A stretch of DNA of 64,000 nucleotides from Dethiobacter alkaliphilus AHT 1 (GTDB lineage Bacteria; Bacillota; Dethiobacteria; Dethiobacterales; Dethiobacteraceae): positions 62,001 to 126,000 of the forward strand of contig NZ_ACJM01000005.1 in the NCBI RefSeq assembly GCF_000174415.1, written 5' to 3'. This document shows positions 36,071-44,390 of this stretch, in pieces; the first letter of the stretch is position 1; every line of letters begins with the position of its first letter. Position numbers and translations under genes: made by a program. The notes under the pieces were generated by a model, which was given only the letters and a program-made list of their open reading frames with translations, was not told the origin of the DNA and searched no databases.

Positions 36071-38659
36071 TCAAGTATTAATCAGCTCGTTGAGAACATT
36101 GGCCATTTCTTCTATCTGGTATGGTTTGGAAATAGCTTTCTTAAAACCATACCTGGAATGATGGGCCATGATTGGATCATCTGAATAACCGCTGGAGACA
36201 ATACCTTTAATCTCAGGATCTATTTTTATGAGCTCGTCGAAAGCTTCTTTGCCTCCCATACCGCCACGTACGGTTAAATCCATGATTACGACATCGTAGG
36301 GTTTTCCTGCGTTCAGGGCGCTTTGGTATTTTCTGATGGCTTCGGCTCCATCACTGGCAAAGCCCACGTCATAACCCAAATATTTTAACATTTCATCGGC
36401 AAAAGCACGAATCATTTGGTCGTCATCCATAACTAAAACTTTTCCTTTGCTCTTAATTGGAATGTTTGTAACAGGCAGCTCCTCGGGAAGGCACGCCTCC
36501 GATACCGGCAGGTGAATTGTAAACACAGTACCTGCGTCAATTTCTGATGTGACTTCAATCGTGCCATTATGGTGTTTTATTATAGAATACGCTGTAAAGA
36601 GACCCAAGCCGCTGCCCTCTGGTTTAGTTGTGAAGAATGGGTCGAAAACACGGTCTATGATAGTGGGCGGTATTCCCTTGCCCTGGTCCTGGAACGAAAT
36701 GCGGAGATATTTTCCTTCAGCTAACTTTTTACTGTGAATTCCTTCTCCGGAAAAAGTAACATTGCAAGCCTTTACGGATATAGAGCCGCCATTTGGCATG
36801 GCTTCTTTCGCATTGAGAAGCAAATTGTTAATTGCCTGGTTTAATTGCCCCTGGTCAATTTCAACGGGGTGTAGATCATGCGGCAGATCATAATCACAAG
36901 CTACGTTGGAACCGCTTAGTACAAACTCCGCCCATTCGCGAATTAATGGACCAAGGTTAGTAACTTTTTTTATGGGAGCGCCGCCTTTTGAGATAGTTAA
37001 TAATCGTTTGGTTAAACCTTGTGCATTTTTAGCCGCTTTTTCAATTTCACAGATTTTTGCCATAACCTTGTTGTTTTCGTCGGCATATAACTTAGCCAGT
37101 GATAAGTTGCCCAGTATAACAGTTAGAAGATTATTAAAATCATGGGCAATGCCCCCTGCCAAAGTGGAAACCGATTCAAGTTTATTCGACCTAAGCATTT
37201 CTTCTTGAATTCTTCTGTCTTCAGTCACATCGCGGAAGACGAGAACAATACCCAGAACATTATCGCTTTTATCAAGAATGGGTGCTGCGCTTTTTACAAT
37301 ATGCCTTTCTGTACCGGTCTTAGCTACAAGTACGGCCTTATCCCTGAGTTTGATGTGACGGCTTGTTTCTAAAACCTTAGTAACGGGGTTTTCACATTCA
37401 TCGCCTGAGATTTCATTTATTATCTGCAAAACATCTTCTAGGGATTTGCCATATGCCTCATTCTGTTTCCAACCAGTGAGCTCGGCAGCAACAGGATTGA
37501 TTAACTGAATAATTCCTGCCGCATCGGTTGTAATAACACCGTCTGCGATACTGTGCAAGGTAACTAGCAAGCGCTCCTTTTCTTCGGCAATGGCCTCTTC
37601 TGTTTGTTTAATCTTTTTATATTGCCGGGCATTTGAGATGGCCAATCCGCATACGCCAGTAATATTTAGCGCCACATTTAAATAACGGTTTTTATGCTCG
37701 CTGAAAGTAATGCCCGCAACGTCCAAAACGCCCCAGCAATCCTGGCCCTGTCCCAACCTAAGCAGAAATCCTTGACGGTTTGTATGCCAACGATACGGCG
37801 CCTTCATTAATAGGGCGATTTCACGGAGCTTATCCAAGCAGGGCTTTTTGTCTCCTCTGTAAACAGGGCTTGCGGTTTTACCATCGATTATAGGAATGTA
37901 GGAGAGCTGTTGAGGAGCAAAAAGCATGGTAAAAAGGTCTAAGATATTTGAAATGATTTCTTCTTCATTGGTGGCTTTGTATAACTTGCTCATTATATCT
38001 AAAATCATCGCATAGTCGGCGAGCTGACTATTGGCATAATCCCGGGTGTCCCGTACTTGTTCTTTTTCCTTGGATAGCTTCCATTCAAGAATCAGTGAAT
38101 TGATTATCAGAATTAAGTGGTCAAGCCCTACTGGTATTACCTCATAGGGTATTTGCAGATACTCTGATAAATCCTCAATGTTCTTTATCGGTTCAGTTTC
38201 ATTTAGCCTGCTATCCAGAAGAACTAATTTTTTTGCAAAATCGCGGAAAAACTCACTGGCATCGTCTCTTTTAAATCCCCACTGCTCTAAATAATCTTGC
38301 CAGTTTTTTAACCAACCGGGAGTTAAAAGGTAGGCACCTTCGTTAAGATATTTTTGTGTAAGAGACTTGGATACAAGTAAATGAAAGCACTGTTCCAAAT
38401 TGTATATACGAGGGTTGTTTGTCATAGCAAGTGCTTCTTTTTCAGGCAGGCAACTATCGGTGCCGATGAATATAGTTTGCTCACAGTCCGGAGGAATGAG
38501 GGAGAGTGCTTGGGTGACTGCATCCTTCCAGCCTTTGCGCTGGATACAAAGGGCAGGATAATGGATCACTTCGACAGATTCATTTCCTGAAGCGTTTAAT
38601 GCACTTTGTATTTCAGGGGCAATATTACTACAAGCCGCAATGCAGAGCTTATTTTTCAT
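36071..38659 (-). CDS. Hybrid sensor histidine kinase with DUF1638-like N-terminus
   Basis: 862 residues, no membrane segments. Residues about 1-200 resemble DUF1638 proteins found with corrinoid methyltransferases (IFIGTDSCLP, RIYNLEQCFHLLV, YLLTPGWLKNWQDYLEQWGF). A GAF-like region (about 225-340) and a PAS domain (about 365-480, ITTDAAGIIQLINPVAAELTGW) follow, then HisKA with phosphorylatable His in GGIAHDFNNLL (about 505), HATPase (KEAMPNGG; GSGLGLFTAYSI) and a receiver domain (about 735-860; Asp in DVVIMDLTVRGGMGG). No output domain is attached. It overlaps the methyltransferase-like gene by 11 bp. Confidence 0.85.
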   Translation of the reverse strand: MKNKLCIAACSNIAPEIQSALNASGNESVEVIHYPALCIQRKGWKDAVTQALSLIPPDCEQTIFIGTDSCLPEKEALAMTNNPRIYNLEQCFHLLVSKSLTQKYLNEGAYLLTPGWLKNWQDYLEQWGFKRDDASEFFRDFAKKLVLLDSRLNETEPIKNIEDLSEYLQIPYEVIPVGLDHLILIINSLILEWKLSKEKEQVRDTRDYANSQLADYAMILDIMSKLYKATNEEEIISNILDLFTMLFAPQQLSYIPIIDGKTASPVYRGDKKPCLDKLREIALLMKAPYRWHTNRQGFLLRLGQGQDCWGVLDVAGITFSEHKNRYLNVALNITGVCGLAISNARQYKKIKQTEEAIAEEKERLLVTLHSIADGVITTDAAGIIQLINPVAAELTGWKQNEAYGKSLEDVLQIINEISGDECENPVTKVLETSRHIKLRDKAVLVAKTGTERHIVKSAAPILDKSDNVLGIVLVFRDVTEDRRIQEEMLRSNKLESVSTLAGGIAHDFNNLLTVILGNLSLAKLYADENNKVMAKICEIEKAAKNAQGLTKRLLTISKGGAPIKKVTNLGPLIREWAEFVLSGSNVACDYDLPHDLHPVEIDQGQLNQAINNLLLNAKEAMPNGGSISVKACNVTFSGEGIHSKKLAEGKYLRISFQDQGKGIPPTIIDRVFDPFFTTKPEGSGLGLFTAYSIIKHHNGTIEVTSEIDAGTVFTIHLPVSEACLPEELPVTNIPIKSKGKVLVMDDDQMIRAFADEMLKYLGYDVGFASDGAEAIRKYQSALNAGKPYDVVIMDLTVRGGMGGKEAFDELIKIDPEIKGIVSSGYSDDPIMAHHSRYGFKKAISKPYQIEEMANVLNELINT

Positions 38660-39710
38660 AGCCGTTCACCCAATCCAGAGGATATTGACCCCATGTCCTG
38701 ACAGATTCTGATATTGCCATCAGCACCTGATCACTAACTTGGTAAGGAATTTCTCCATGGTTATCGGCTAAGATAAATCCGCCACCTTTGCCTGCTTTGC
38801 AAATAGCATTTTTGACAGCTTCTTCCGCCTGTTGGGTCGTCCATTTGGTCATTGCAATCCCATTTAGATTGCCCAATATGGAAAGCCGGTCCTTGCAGTG
38901 TTCCTTTACTTCAGATAGTTCATCTAATGCACTTATTCCTATGGCGGCTGTTCCAGTTTGGCTAACCAGATTAGAAATTGGCAAAGCTCTCCCTGATGCC
39001 AGGTGTGTTGCAGTAGGTCCTTTGATTTGGCTTAACGCTTGCTTAGCAACTTTGTAGCCGGTTTTGATATATAAGTCTCTTGGTATGATGTCAGATGAGG
39101 AGAGCGGGTCAAAATAACAGATTGCTGTTGCTCCGGCTGCTAACTGGGCATTAGCCCAGTCTACACAGTGCTGGCTATTTACTCGCATAAGCTGCCAGAA
39201 AAGATCTCCTTGTTCGTACAGCAGCTCAATATATTTGTCGAAGCCAAGCTGCATAGCGGGAAGAGAAAACGGCGACATCACTACCCCAATTATTGGCAGG
39301 TTATTGCCAACCCTTAACTTTAGCTGCGTTGTAGCTTCCAATACCTTTACCAGGCAGTTTACTTTGTCTGGCCTCGGCGGTTCAAGGGATTTAATTGCAT
39401 CCAGAGAGCGAATAAAAGGTCTGCCTGAGTTTGGTGACCCGTCTTCAGTGTATACAATTTCTCCACCCCAGGCTTCAACCTCTATTGCTGCATAAAAAAA
39501 AGTGTAGATACAGTCATGACCGTATTTTCTTTGCATTAAAAGTTGCCCATTGACAACATGCTCTGCTTTTGAAAAGTAATCTTCAATTGAGATGCTAAGC
39601 TCTTTGGCACCATGCATGGTTAGTAAGAGAAAAAAAGGCACTCGGTCTGGTTCCTGATGACTCAGAGCAGTCATTACACGTTGAAATGGTGTCATTTTTG
39701 GAATCAGCAT
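38649..39710 (-). CDS. Uroporphyrinogen decarboxylase/MtaA-family methyltransferase-like protein
   Basis: 353 residues with the UroD-type barrel: MTPFQRVMTALSHQEPDRVPFF start, LPIIGVVMSPFSLPAMQLGF and CYFDPLSSSDIIPRDLY. Methylcobamide:thiol methyltransferases of this family bind zinc through a His-x-Cys (HxCG) and a later Cys (SPGCG). Here these read THLASG and LADNHGEIP, so both cysteines are missing. It may bind a methylated corrinoid without transferring to a thiol, or use another acceptor. It overlaps the corrinoid protein gene by seven bases and the kinase gene by eleven. Confidence 0.85.
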   Translation of the reverse strand: MLIPKMTPFQRVMTALSHQEPDRVPFFLLLTMHGAKELSISIEDYFSKAEHVVNGQLLMQRKYGHDCIYTFFYAAIEVEAWGGEIVYTEDGSPNSGRPFIRSLDAIKSLEPPRPDKVNCLVKVLEATTQLKLRVGNNLPIIGVVMSPFSLPAMQLGFDKYIELLYEQGDLFWQLMRVNSQHCVDWANAQLAAGATAICYFDPLSSSDIIPRDLYIKTGYKVAKQALSQIKGPTATHLASGRALPISNLVSQTGTAAIGISALDELSEVKEHCKDRLSILGNLNGIAMTKWTTQQAEEAVKNAICKAGKGGGFILADNHGEIPYQVSDQVLMAISESVRTWGQYPLDWVNGYEK

Positions 39711-40342
39711 CGGTTTACACTCATCCCTTCGATAAGCTCCAACGCGTCATAGGGGTTTTTTCCCATTGCATAGGCATCAACCTCTTGCCACAACTGCTCA
39801 TCTAGTACAAATGGAGCGCCGCCTACGATGACCATTACATCTGTACCCTTGGCCCGGAGTTTTTCTATAAGGGGTTTAATTTTTAAAGCGGAAGGGAGCA
39901 TTAATGTAGAAATAAGCAAAATGTCTAAGCGATCCTTCAACACCAAATCAACCAGTTCATCTACACCCAGTCCATAACCGTAATCCAAGATTTTATATCC
40001 CCGGGCACGCAGAAAAGACAGGATAATTCGCTTACCCAAGGCATGGTGGTCAATTAACGTTGCAATAGCAATTTTAGCCTGGTTAGGTACTTGTGTTTCA
40101 TAATCCGCAAGCAGTAGGTCAGTCAGTTCTTCACAGATTTTACCACTCATATAGACCTGGGAAAGAGTAATAGAGCCTTCTTCCCAGCCCTCTCCGATTA
40201 TTTCCAGAGCGGGAGCAACCACTTCATCAAAAAAGTCATAAATACTTTTTCCAGTGCTGCGGAATTCAGCTAAAATCTCTTTAGCTTTTATACGGTCAAT
40301 GTGAAGCAGGGCTTCCATGAATCTGCCACAGAATTTTTCCAT
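39704..40342 (-). CDS. Corrinoid (B12-binding) methyltransferase-type protein
   Basis: About 212 residues. An N-terminal helical methionine-synthase-like cap domain (about 1-90, YDFFDEVVAPALEIIGEGWEEGSITLSQVYMSGK) precedes a B12-binding Rossmann domain: DHHALG is the DxHxxG cobalt-ligand motif, STLM the S-x-L turn and VGGAP the GG motif. It should carry a base-off/His-on corrinoid and shuttle methyl groups. The ATG at 40342 follows GGGGGAG; an earlier in-frame start has no ribosome site. First gene of a three-gene overlapping operon. Confidence 0.88.
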   Translation of the reverse strand: MEKFCGRFMEALLHIDRIKAKEILAEFRSTGKSIYDFFDEVVAPALEIIGEGWEEGSITLSQVYMSGKICEELTDLLLADYETQVPNQAKIAIATLIDHHALGKRIILSFLRARGYKILDYGYGLGVDELVDLVLKDRLDILLISTLMLPSALKIKPLIEKLRAKGTDVMVIVGGAPFVLDEQLWQEVDAYAMGKNPYDALELIEGMSVNRC

Positions 40343-40370
40343 AGTAAATGCTCCCCCGGGATAAATTAAC

Positions 40371-40399
40371 TGTATATTATCTTCAACAAAACTTGTCAA
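40371..40399 (-). promoter_or_regulatory. Promoter of the corrinoid-methyltransferase-kinase operon
   Basis: Minus strand TTGACA (40394-40399), 17-bp spacer, TATACA (40371-40376). Confidence 0.8.
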
Positions 40400-40453
40400 A
40401 TTCCTCTAAGTTTGCCATTTATTTGACGTTAGGAGCAGCGTTTATCCTTAGCT

Positions 40454-40629
40454 ACCGTTGCCGGCGCCAGAGCACGTAAAGACTCCTTATCCATAAGAAG
40501 GAGCGCGCTGCAGTACAGAGTTCCCTACACCACCACTGTAACCGGCGCCAGAGCCGCAGTTACAGCCATGGAAATGCTCAGAGAGAAAAATATTAATATC
40601 AAACCAATCCAGGAATATCACGCATCAAT
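40454..40629 (+). pseudogene. Duplicated 3' end of carB
   Basis: 176 bp matching 35597-35772 without gaps and with about three differences, in the same orientation. It encodes only the end of the CarB allosteric domain, with no start. Together with intact carB it brackets the 4.7-kb corrinoid block. 40630-40750 shows only a short GGCC-TTTT-GGCC hairpin. Confidence 0.93.
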
Positions 40630-40752
40630 AGAAAGGACGTCCTGAAAAATCTTAGGCCTTTTGGCCATATAAATCGGTTGCGTCGACACCTGATAAGCGC
40701 GTTTTTTCAACCGTCATGTGGAAATGTATAGAAGAAATTCTCAGAACAGTCA

Positions 40753-40806
40753 TTGACCGGGTGGTCAATATTAGTTATAATAATATTGAATTGACCATTA
40801 GGTCAA
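40753..40806 (+). promoter_or_regulatory. Promoter with twin TetR-type operators
   Basis: TTGACC (40753-40758), 17-bp spacer and TATAAT (40776-40781) form the promoter. The first operator TTGACCGGGTGGTCAA (40753-40768) covers the -35 and the second, TTGACCATTAGGTCAA (40791-40806), lies just past the start of transcription. Both are perfect TTGACC/GGTCAA palindromes with four-base centres. Repression by the TetR protein encoded in the operon is the natural reading. Confidence 0.8.
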
Positions 40807-40821
40807 AAGGGAGGGGTTATA

Positions 40822-41637
40822 ATGGAACGTTTTTTTGAACTTAGAACGCACAAACTAGCCTATCGGTTACAGGAAACACCAGGTAAGGATCGCGTCCTTT
40901 TCCTCCATGGCTTGGGAGCGAATCTTAGTCAGTTTGACCGGGAGTTTACTCGCCTGGCAAAGGATTACTCAGTAGCAGCACTTTCTTTACGTGGTCAGGG
41001 TAACTCCACTCGCCCTCCTGGCGATAACCCTGATGATATGAAGATTTCAGCTCTGGCGTTCGATGTGATTCAATGGATGCATGCCCATAAATGGGAGCAA
41101 CCTCACGTCATCGCCTGTTCTATGGGAGGAGTAGTTGCCTTAGAAATCTTACAGCAGCAAAGCCAATTGTTTAAGAGCCTCATTACCTTTGGCACCACCC
41201 CGAAGCTTAAGCTCCCCAAAATGGCTATTAAAGCCGGGGCTTGGCTATCTGATATTTTTTTGCCTGGACTTTTCCCCAATTGGATGGCTAAGACTCTGCC
41301 GAAGACTACCACCGATAAGCCAGAAGCTCAACAACGTTTCGCTGCAGACCTGAAAGTAGCCTATGGTCAGCGAAAAACCATCTACCAGCTTCGCTGTGAA
41401 TTAGCCAACTATGATTACACCCAAGTGCTATACGAATCTATCATTCCTGTACTACTTCTCCAGGGCGAAAAAGATACTGCTATAAATAAGGAAATTGAAA
41501 AACTATGGCCGAAGCTTAAGGAAAACCCTTTTGTGAAACGGGAATTTATAAAAGATGCAGGCCATATTGCCAATTACGATCAGCCCCAGGCTTTTTATAA
41601 TAGTGTAATCCATTTTTTTGAGGAGCTAGAGTCATGA
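40822..41637 (+). CDS. Alpha/beta-hydrolase
   Basis: 271 residues. The oxyanion strand FLHGLGANLSQFDREF begins the fold, the nucleophile elbow is ACSMGG (usual GxSxG with Ala in the first position, Ser near 98), an Asp lies in LQGEKDTAINKE and the His in DAGHIANYDQP near 252. Substrate unknown. GGGAGGGG precedes the ATG. It overlaps tetR by four bases and is probably self-induced through relief of TetR repression by a hydrophobic substrate or product. Confidence 0.88.
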   Translation: MERFFELRTHKLAYRLQETPGKDRVLFLHGLGANLSQFDREFTRLAKDYSVAALSLRGQGNSTRPPGDNPDDMKISALAFDVIQWMHAHKWEQPHVIACSMGGVVALEILQQQSQLFKSLITFGTTPKLKLPKMAIKAGAWLSDIFLPGLFPNWMAKTLPKTTTDKPEAQQRFAADLKVAYGQRKTIYQLRCELANYDYTQVLYESIIPVLLLQGEKDTAINKEIEKLWPKLKENPFVKREFIKDAGHIANYDQPQAFYNSVIHFFEELES

Positions 41638-42248
41638 GGGAAGAACTGAGCAAGGCAGAACAGACCAGAGAGAGAATTCTTAATGTTGCTATTCGGGAGT
41701 TTGCTCTGCAAGGGTACAATAAAGCCTCCACCAACCATATTATGGAGCAGGTAGGCATGGCCAAAGGACTGCTCTTTCACTACTATTCGAATAAACAAAA
41801 GCTATACCTGGCGTGCTTGCAGAAAGTACTGGCTGAAGTCCAGAAGGAACTAGATCAGTTTATGCAACAGATGCCTCAGGACCTTTTTGAACGCCTGGCC
41901 AGTTTTCTTAGATGGAAGAACCAACTGGCCATAGACCAGCCACTAACCTTTCGCTTTCTGTTGGGCATATCCAAACTGCCCTCCGGGGTGCGTTCAAATG
42001 CAGATGGAATGCTTGTTTCCTTGAGGAAAAAGAATAGCCAACTGTTAGCGGACTACGATCAAACCCTATGGGACCCTAAAGTTAACCAAAAGGATGCTTT
42101 GGAAGTGGTGGTGCTGCTCTTTGATTCCATGGACCACAAATGGGTGCAGCAAATGGACGCTGATACACCGCAAGACCAGAAAGAGCTGCTGTGTTATGCA
42201 CTACGACTATTAGACGTACTTAAGGTTGGTTTCTATCGGACCAATTAA
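41634..42248 (+). CDS. TetR-family transcriptional regulator
   Basis: 204 residues. The N-terminal helix-turn-helix is clear (RERILNVAIREFALQGYNKASTNHIMEQVGMAKGLLFHYYSNKQKLYLACL, here quoted in parts: residues about 10-60), and the remaining helices form the ligand domain. Translation is coupled to the hydrolase through an ATGA overlap. It probably binds the two palindromes at 40753 and 40791, and possibly the same motif at 15827. Confidence 0.9.
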   Translation: MREELSKAEQTRERILNVAIREFALQGYNKASTNHIMEQVGMAKGLLFHYYSNKQKLYLACLQKVLAEVQKELDQFMQQMPQDLFERLASFLRWKNQLAIDQPLTFRFLLGISKLPSGVRSNADGMLVSLRKKNSQLLADYDQTLWDPKVNQKDALEVVVLLFDSMDHKWVQQMDADTPQDQKELLCYALRLLDVLKVGFYRTN

Positions 42249-42370
42249 TCTCTACTTAGCAAGTGCCGTCTGTTTCCGTAAATCCCCACCAGCCACCGGA
42301 GAAGAGTAGCAGGAAATTTTTAACACATGCCGAATTATAGAATTAAAGCCAGTAAAGGGGATGATACCAG

Positions 42371-42814
42371 ATGAAAATTTTGGTGTGCGTAGATGGGTCG
42401 GAACAAAGCAAGCGGGCTTTAGAAGAAACGGTATATATTGCCGGGGGATATAATGTAGAAGAAGTCAGTGTAATACATGTTCTTAATTACAGGCCAGAGA
42501 GCCATGGAGAAGTGGCATTTCCGGCAAATGAGCATTTAGAGTATTACAATCAGTTAAAACATAAAGCAAAAAGCGATAGCCAGCATATTTTATCAGAAGC
42601 GGTGGAACTTTTGGAAAGCAAAAAATTAAAAGTAACCCCAATCTTTGAAGAAGGCCATCCGGCTACAATCATAAATAAATTGGCTGAAGCTGAAGGGTAC
42701 GATATTATCATATTAGGGAGTAAAGGTTTAAGTGGTTTGAAAAAAGTTCTCTTCGGCAGTGTAAGTAATGCAGTGCTGCAGGGAGCACAATGTAATGTCT
42801 ACATTGTAAAATAA
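42371..42814 (+). CDS. Universal stress protein (UspA family)
   Basis: 147 residues. Starts KILVCVDGSEQSKRALEE with the nucleotide-binding Asp, and has the C-terminal ATP loop LGSKGLSGLKKVLFGSVSNAV (G-2x-G-9x-GS type, near 113-133), so it should bind ATP. Role is general stress or energy-limitation survival; not more specific. AAAGGGGATG lies upstream. Monocistronic with its own terminator. Confidence 0.92.
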   Translation: MKILVCVDGSEQSKRALEETVYIAGGYNVEEVSVIHVLNYRPESHGEVAFPANEHLEYYNQLKHKAKSDSQHILSEAVELLESKKLKVTPIFEEGHPATIINKLAEAEGYDIIILGSKGLSGLKKVLFGSVSNAVLQGAQCNVYIVK

Positions 42815-42837
42815 TTCTTAACTCCACAAAAAATAGC

Positions 42838-42864
42838 AACCCGGCGACATGCCGGGTTATTTTT
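42838..42864 (+). terminator. Terminator of the usp gene
   Basis: AACCCGGC/GCCGGGTT around GACAT, followed by ATTTTTGTG. Confidence 0.88.
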
Positions 42865-42916
42865 GTGTTAGTAGTTTGGTCATTATAGAGGAAGTAAAAC
42901 TATTGGTATTCTTGCT

Positions 42917-43141
42917 TTACTTTCTTTTTTCTCTGGCTTTTGCCTCATCTTCAATCTCCAGGCGCATACCACCTAATGCATGCTCCCTGCGGTCGTTCTT
43001 TTCTTTGAGGGTTTTCTTCATGTTGGGGTCATCTGTTTTCTCGATCATTTCATCTGCACGGTGCATGTTTTCGATGGTCATGTCAATGTTTTTCTGAATA
43101 CGTTCTACATTATCGCTACGATCATCCGGATTGTGTTTCAT
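42917..43141 (-). CDS. tlp: Small acid-soluble spore protein Tlp
   Basis: 74 residues, highly charged and lacking hydrophobic segments. The start MKHNPDDRSDNVERIQ and the middle ADEMIEKTDDPNMKKTLKEKNDRREHAL are characteristic of Tlp, a minor SASP packed into the forespore. GGAGCTGA precedes the ATG. It is the clearest sign in the window that the organism forms endospores, in which case expression would depend on a forespore sigma factor; I did not resolve the promoter. Confidence 0.92.
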   Translation of the reverse strand: MKHNPDDRSDNVERIQKNIDMTIENMHRADEMIEKTDDPNMKKTLKEKNDRREHALGGMRLEIEDEAKAREKRK

Positions 43142-43342
43142 TTAGGTCAGCTCCTTTCATCTATATCTTCATTTTTTATCAAAACCTCACTTTTGATGAA
43201 TGGAAAATTAGACCGAATTTTAAAAATGGAAAACCTTCGGTCAGGAGGATTTTTTGAATAGCCTGCATTAAGCAGGCTAAACTATTACAAATTAACCATG
43301 ATATTAGCATAAAATCGGTTACCGGAAGGGTGGAGAGAGGCC

Positions 43343-44377
43343 TTGTTTAAGGTTAAAAAGGCCGGTAAACAGTCCCGGCCGAAGTCCCCACTCCTCTGGC
43401 TGGGTACCAATACTTGTGGCGGAGACGCTCTTTCGTTTATGAATTCACTGGACCCGGGTTACTGGGATGTGCTCACGGATCTGATTGACTTCCGGTATTT
43501 TTATTTAAATATGACGGCAGAAGGAGATATGGCCACCGGAATCCTGGATGATGCCATGGTTAGATGGCCCGGCAAATATATTTTAGTGGTTGAAGGAACC
43601 GTACCCGTCAAGTCTAACGGGCTTTATTCGGTAGTTGGCTGGCGCAACGGGGAACCTCTGACCGCCCTGCAGGCAGTACAGGAACTGGGGGCAAAGGCCC
43701 GGCATGTAATAGCGGTGGGCACCTGCGCCTCATTTGGCGGACCTTTTGCCGCCTCGCCCAACCCCACCGGTTCGCTGCCGGTGCAGTCCGTATTGGACAA
43801 CAGGGTGATAAACGTGCCGGGCTGTCCTGTCAATCCTGACTGGATGATGGGGACGCTGGTTCACCTGATACGTTTTGGCGAGCCCAAGCTGGATAGTTTT
43901 GGCCGGCCTCTGTTGTTCTACAAAGAGACCATCCACAACCAATGCCAACGGCGCCATTACTTTGACAACAGTATTTTTGCCAAACAGCCAGGAGAGCCTT
44001 GGTGCCTCTACAAGGTTGGATGCAAAGGGCCGGACACCTTTGCCGACTGCCCTAATCGTCAATGGAGTGGAGAACATTTAAGCTGGCCGGTGAAAGCTAA
44101 TGCCCCGTGTATTGGTTGTGTTAATCCTGAGTTTCCCGATGGCAACGCGCCGTTTTTTGAGCATCTCTCAGATGTGTACCTGCCGGGGACCCGGGTAACC
44201 GCTAACCGGGTAGGCGCCATAACTGCAGCGGCCACCGCCCTTGGTATTGGTGCGCACTTAACAGGTACTATCCTGACCGGCAGGCTTGCCAGTACATATA
44301 AAAAGGGATTTTCAGGCACAAAGAAAGGGTTAAAGACCATAGGCAAATTAATGCAAGGCCTGGGCAAAAAGCGGTAA
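43343..44377 (+). CDS. [NiFe] hydrogenase small subunit, without Tat signal
   Basis: 344 residues. Iron-sulfur ligands are all in place: proximal cluster GTNTCGG (about 24-30), GTCASFGG and PGCPVNP; distal cluster HNQCQRRHYF with GCKGPDTFADC; medial cluster NAPCIGC. The distribution is that of group 1 uptake enzymes, but the N-terminus (MFKVKKAGKQSRPKSPLLWLG) has no RRxFxK twin-arginine signal. A weakly hydrophobic C-terminal stretch ITAAATALGIGAHLTGTIL precedes a basic tail. The TTG start follows GGAGAGAGG. Followed by the large subunit 13 bp later. Confidence 0.9.
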   Translation: MFKVKKAGKQSRPKSPLLWLGTNTCGGDALSFMNSLDPGYWDVLTDLIDFRYFYLNMTAEGDMATGILDDAMVRWPGKYILVVEGTVPVKSNGLYSVVGWRNGEPLTALQAVQELGAKARHVIAVGTCASFGGPFAASPNPTGSLPVQSVLDNRVINVPGCPVNPDWMMGTLVHLIRFGEPKLDSFGRPLLFYKETIHNQCQRRHYFDNSIFAKQPGEPWCLYKVGCKGPDTFADCPNRQWSGEHLSWPVKANAPCIGCVNPEFPDGNAPFFEHLSDVYLPGTRVTANRVGAITAAATALGIGAHLTGTILTGRLASTYKKGFSGTKKGLKTIGKLMQGLGKKR

Positions 44378-44390
44378 GGACGGAGAAGCT

